Notes under the pieces: model-generated
Told to the model about the DNA's origin: nothing
The model's database searches: none
Seen by the model: the letters and a program-made list of their open reading frames with translations, nothing else
Made by a program: the position numbers and the translations under genes
Shown: piece by piece, positions 60,761-64,000 of the stretch
Numbering within the stretch: the first letter of the stretch is position 1
Layout of the letters: each line of letters starts with the position of its first letter
NCBI GenBank assembly: GCA_025656675.1
Contig: JAHXHN010000009.1
Location: forward strand, 59,942 to 123,941
Source of the DNA: Candidatus Thiodiazotropha sp. (ex Codakia rugifera)
GTDB lineage: Bacteria; Pseudomonadota; Gammaproteobacteria; Chromatiales; Chromatiaceae
Reading direction: 5' to 3'
Length of the DNA stretch: 64,000 bases

Positions 60761-61348
60761 TTATAAGTTTAATTGGTTGAGCCTCTCTTCAGCATCAAGC
60801 AACTCCTCAGCGAGGTCACGTAGTTTTCTACGTTCTGAACGTGCTTTTGAACGTAACATCTCAAAGGCTCTCTCTTGCTCTATATGGTGACGCTCCATTA
60901 AAATACCAACAGCTACGTCAACGACACGACCGGTCTGGATGGCGTTAGAATATCGGCGCTCCGATTCCTTTAATCGCCGGATCTCACTTGCGCAACTTAA
61001 AGCGTGCTCGATACAATGTAATATATGAGTGGTATCATTGGCTTGTTCTATTATGCCAAGGGAACCTGTATATGTCTTATGGTTGGGCGGCGTTGACCTT
61101 TGCTCGTCGCAAAGCAGAACAAATGGCATGCCGTTTGACGATAGCTCTCTACCGAGTTCAGCGTCTTTTGTTTGATAGAGTTCGATATCTAAAATAACCA
61201 GATCCGGCTGTTGACTGTTGCTTAAGTAGAGTGCTTCATTCGGAGAATTTGCTGTGATTACCTCGTAACCTGCTTCAACAAGCAAGATATTAAGTGGTTC
61301 CAGTATATTTTTATTGCTGATAACTAATAAGAGTTTTTGGCTGTTCAC
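60761..61348 (-). CDS. ANTAR-domain response regulator (NasR/AmiR type)
   Basis: The protein is 195 aa from the GTG at 61348, chosen because the receiver begins there (NSQKLLLVISNKN); a start at 61426 is in frame. The receiver half (about residues 1-118) keeps an Asp in LVILDIELYQ, but the acidic pair near the start is replaced by SN. The C-terminal ANTAR domain has VVDVAVGILMERHHIEQERAFEMLR, in two overlapping blocks, with the conserved Ala/Arg/aromatic positions. ANTAR proteins bind paired RNA hairpins and prevent termination of transcription. The target RNA is not evident in the window; nitrogen or amide-use genes are the classical targets. Confidence 0.8.
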   Translation of the reverse strand: MNSQKLLLVISNKNILEPLNILLVEAGYEVITANSPNEALYLSNSQQPDLVILDIELYQTKDAELGRELSSNGMPFVLLCDEQRSTPPNHKTYTGSLGIIEQANDTTHILHCIEHALSCASEIRRLKESERRYSNAIQTGRVVDVAVGILMERHHIEQERAFEMLRSKARSERRKLRDLAEELLDAEERLNQLNL

Positions 61349-61694
61349 GCTAAATACACCAAGCTGTTTACATGATCTTTCGGTTGTAAATTGGAATTTG
61401 AATAAAAAAAGTGAAATATGAAGCAAATATTATATGTATTAGGGTGATATCTGGTAGTGCTTTCAATGTTCCTGAAAAATGAAGAAAGGTTGATATAAAC
61501 CACTATTCTCCCCCTTGAAGTGGCATCATGCAATTGAAGAATACGTTATTCTGAAGACTATATGACCAGGGTTGAATGTTTTTAAATGTTAAATATTTTT
61601 CTTCTCCTGAACTGTTAATATCCTGTTGAAGCTGACACGAAAACATTTCAATAATTCCTATTGGAATTGTAGTACTCATCATTCGCAAAGTTGC

Positions 61695-63596
61695 TCACTC
61701 CATTGTTAAAGATGAATCGATGTTAATGGTTTGATGGTTTTCATTGGATTCTATCCATGGCGTATGGCTCAGGAGGAGAGCAATTGTTTTTTCAGCGGAG
61801 ACGGGTTTGAAAAGATGGAATCCTTGTGCCACATCACAGCCATACATTTTTAAATAATGGAGTTGCTCAGGATTTTCTATTCCTTGTGCTGAGACTGTCA
61901 GCGATAGGTTGTGAGCCATATTAATGATCGTTTTAACCAGCTGTTTACCATCATCTTCATTGCCCAGTTCACCGATAATGGATTTATCCATCTTTAAGCT
62001 GTTAATTGAAAAGCGTTTTATGTGGTTGAGTGAAGAGTAACCGATACCAAAATTATCAATAACGATTTGAATACCAAGACGCTTGATCTTTACCAACGTC
62101 TCAATAGTTTCTCTTCGTTGATCCATGAGTGCACATTCAGCTATCTCAATCTCCAGTGCAGAGGGAGGTAACCTGGTGTTGTAAAGCAGATCCTGAACAT
62201 ACTCGGCAAGTCTTCCTGTGCTGAGATGAAGATTTGAGATGTTTACACTGATACATATATCCAGGCCAAATTTTTCTCTCCATGAAACTGTTTGGGTGCA
62301 TGCAGTGTTGAGAATCCATCGCTCTAACTCAATAATCAGGCCACTCTCTTCGGCAATGGATAAGAAATCATCTGGCTTTATCTTACCTATATCAGGTTGT
62401 TCCCAGCGCACTAGTGCCTCAAGGGATGAGATTTTTCCCGATTCTATTTCCACCTGGGGCTGATAGACTAAAGTAAATCTATTATCAGCAATTGCTGCAC
62501 GAAGATCATTCTCGATGGTTATTCGGCGTTTATACTGGATTCCCATGTCAGGGGTATAGATGACGTAGCAGTTTTTCCCACGCTGTTTGGCTTGATACAT
62601 CGCTGTGTCTGCATGACTGATCAGCGTTTCACTATCGTTACCGTGGTCAGGGTAGAGGCTTATACCAATGCTTGTATTTATATATAGCTCTCGTTTCCCA
62701 ATAATATAAGTTGACTGAAAGCAATTCAGGATTTTTTCTGCTACCTCTTTTACTTGGGATTGATTGTGGATGTCAGATAGTATGACTGTGAACTCATCTC
62801 CACCGAGTCTTGCTACAGTGTCCGATTCCCTTAAACGATTACTCAGTCTATAGGCGACAGCACTTAACAGCAGGTCGCCGGTAGCATGCCCTAGGGTATC
62901 GTTGATTATCTTAAATCCATCCAGATCAAGAAAAAAAAGTGCGACCTTACTTTTATCCCTATAGGATTGTGATAGGGAAAGCTTTAGTCTGTCACTAAAG
63001 AGTTCCCGATTGGGTAACCCTGTTAGTGTGTCATAATACGCAAGTAGGTGAATTTGATTTTGGACCGAGTTCCTTTGGCTAAGGTCTGAGAATACAGCTA
63101 AATAGTGAGTGATTGTTCCACTCTTATCCTTCAAATGGCTGATACTTAACCATTGCGGATAGACCTCTCCATTTTTTCGCCGGTTCCAGATAGTACCCTG
63201 CCATTGGCCACTCTGATGTAATAGGTCCCACATTCTTTGATAGAATTCTTTGCCATGTCTTCCTGATGAGAGTAATCCAGGCGTTTTGCTGATTGCCTCA
63301 TCATATGTGTATCCGGTTATGCGTGTAAAAGCGTGATTAACCTCTACGATACGCAGATTGATATCTGTAACAAGAATTCCGTCAGAAATTGCAGATAGAA
63401 TCTGAGTTGCCAGAGGCGATTCTGAATGATTCTCGTTTCGCCAAAAAGTTCGTAACCCAGAAAAATTGGAAATTAAGGTGGTGAGCAACTGAGTCAAGCG
63501 CGACATTGAATCTCTCGAAACGGGCGGTAATCCTTTTTCATCCTCTATATAGTGCTCCGACCTGAGTATTTGGAAATAACCACTCTCTGAATTCAA
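61695..63596 (-). CDS. PAS-GGDEF protein with degenerate EAL domain
   Basis: A 633-aa cytosolic protein. PAS/PAC lies at about residues 68-185, GGDEF at about 192-350 and EAL at about 368-615. The GGDEF site LGGDEFTVIL is intact. The EAL domain keeps EALVRW and VNISN but reads DNFGIG instead of DDFGxG and AQGIEN instead of AEGVET. In RocR-type enzymes those Asp and Glu residues are required for metal binding and as general base, so hydrolysis of cyclic-di-GMP is not expected. The protein is probably a diguanylate cyclase with a binding-only EAL domain. The TTG start at 63596 is weak, and a start near residue 31 is possible. Confidence 0.85.
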   Translation of the reverse strand: MNSESGYFQILRSEHYIEDEKGLPPVSRDSMSRLTQLLTTLISNFSGLRTFWRNENHSESPLATQILSAISDGILVTDINLRIVEVNHAFTRITGYTYDEAISKTPGLLSSGRHGKEFYQRMWDLLHQSGQWQGTIWNRRKNGEVYPQWLSISHLKDKSGTITHYLAVFSDLSQRNSVQNQIHLLAYYDTLTGLPNRELFSDRLKLSLSQSYRDKSKVALFFLDLDGFKIINDTLGHATGDLLLSAVAYRLSNRLRESDTVARLGGDEFTVILSDIHNQSQVKEVAEKILNCFQSTYIIGKRELYINTSIGISLYPDHGNDSETLISHADTAMYQAKQRGKNCYVIYTPDMGIQYKRRITIENDLRAAIADNRFTLVYQPQVEIESGKISSLEALVRWEQPDIGKIKPDDFLSIAEESGLIIELERWILNTACTQTVSWREKFGLDICISVNISNLHLSTGRLAEYVQDLLYNTRLPPSALEIEIAECALMDQRRETIETLVKIKRLGIQIVIDNFGIGYSSLNHIKRFSINSLKMDKSIIGELGNEDDGKQLVKTIINMAHNLSLTVSAQGIENPEQLHYLKMYGCDVAQGFHLFKPVSAEKTIALLLSHTPWIESNENHQTINIDSSLTME

Positions 63597-63724
63597 GGGA
63601 CCAAGTTGAAAAATTATTGTACAGACCTTCTGAGATCTGAAATATCATCCTCTGAAATCACGGCAGGGAGAGGGCCAGATGACTGAGTTGGTTGGCTGGC
63701 AGATGAATCAATGCTGTTGTAAAA

Positions 63725-63768
63725 GGCGGGGGGAAGGCCGTAATGACGCAATAGTGCGGGGGGGAAGG
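63725..63768. repeat. Direct repeat with G-runs
   Basis: GC-G6-AAGGC at 63725-63737 and GC-G7-AAGGC at 63755-63768 are near-identical 13- to 14-mers separated by 17 bases. They lie in the spacer before the GGDEF gene. They may be part of an extragenic element. A weak reading frame through the region has no start codon support. Confidence 0.4.
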
Positions 63769-63878
63769 CACTACTGGATGATTATCCTGAATATACCTTG
63801 CATTAATCAAGCGTTTTTTTGTTAAAAGTATACATATTCAATACGCCTTACAATACAGTTCGATTAAGTATCTAATTA

Positions 63879-64000
63879 CTATTTACCGCTGCAGACATGC
63901 TGCTCAACATCGCCCAGCAAGCCGATAATCTCTTTTGACAGGGGATCGACCCGGCTATACAGGGCTTCCGCCTCATCGGGTTTGTCACTCTCCATGAGCG
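63879..64000 (-). CDS. C-terminal end of an unidentified gene (runs off the window)
   Basis: A minus-strand frame enters at the right edge and ends at a TAG at 63879-63881. About 40 codons are visible, acidic and helical, with an end that reads EIIGLLGDVEQHVCSGK. An ATG about five bases in from the edge could be internal. The part is too short to assign a family. Confidence 0.5.
   Translation of the reverse strand, partial: LMESDKPDEAEALYSRVDPLSKEIIGLLGDVEQHVCSGK

Noticed and set aside
63614..63750. Coding frame in the G-run repeat region
   Set aside because: Frames break at the G-runs, no start codon has an SD, and the apparent peptide depends on miscounting a base.

Overview
The window reads as chromosome of a gammaproteobacterium. 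HrpB, YgfZ, RNase II, TcdA, RsgA, a DUF2959 lipoprotein, glyoxalase I, dGTPase and an RpfC/RpfG-type pair are gammaproteobacterial in character, and outer-membrane genes (TonB receptor, OM porin-like protein) show a Gram-negative envelope. A free-living or symbiotic sulfur-oxidiser of the Chromatiales/Sedimenticola type is a guess from overall style, not something the sequence proves. No rRNA, CRISPR array, intact transposase or integrase was seen. One tRNA gene (tRNA-Asp, GTC) is present.

Layout. 0-7 kb: sparse left end, a hot-dog thioesterase, then a minus-strand group of NadE-like ATP pyrophosphatase, AMP-forming acyl ligase, stand-alone acyl carrier protein and AsnB-type amidotransferase, which looks like a small acyl-activation/amidation pathway. 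6.4-13.4 kb: guanine deaminase, ABC-2 exporter, HDOD protein, YgfZ, RNase II and a lipoprotein. 13.4-15.1 kb: AT-rich accessory patch with a doubly frameshifted membrane gene, an MreB-like mini-protein and small membrane proteins. 15.3-20.4 kb: TetR / RND (MMPL) / LolA-like / outer-membrane protein operon with a readable TetR operator over its own -10. 20.4-22.6 kb: long spacer with a membrane-anchored hypothetical gene and a promoter-to-terminator unit that looks like an sRNA gene. 22.6-32.7 kb: a Rad50-like ATPase carrying membrane segments with a 65-aa partner, HrpB, a TSUP permease, RsgA, an exported propeller protein, a thioredoxin-like protein and an AHSA1 protein.

33-40 kb is a signalling block: an RpfC-like hybrid kinase converges on an rpfG (HD-GYP) operon whose second gene is an RpfC paralogue without a kinase and without phosphorylatable residues in its second receiver and Hpt domain; a twin-receiver protein follows. 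40-44.8 kb: P-loop ATPase plus MetA-like acyltransferase, a broken DUF1501 gene against tRNA-Asp, an inositol monophosphatase and glyoxalase I. 44.7-48.3 kb: operon of a shortened TonB receptor, a YfiR-like periplasmic protein and a GGDEF-EAL protein. 48.5-60.7 kb: PiT phosphate permease, DUF2959, EamA exporter, dGTPase, CHASE-GGDEF, a CpxP/CpxR/CpxA-like envelope-stress set, TcdA, an RDD gene with an in-frame TGA, a methyltransferase and a DsbA-fold protein. 60.7-64 kb: an ANTAR regulator, a GGDEF protein with a degenerate EAL domain, and the end of an unidentified gene.

A unifying theme is cyclic-di-GMP: three GGDEF proteins, one intact EAL, one HD-GYP, one HDOD and many receiver domains lie within 55 kb. 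Several loci show paralogues or domains kept after loss of catalytic residues, and several small genes are broken by short-repeat frameshifts or a nonsense codon. Start codons were moved inward wherever a Shine-Dalgarno motif or family length favoured it.
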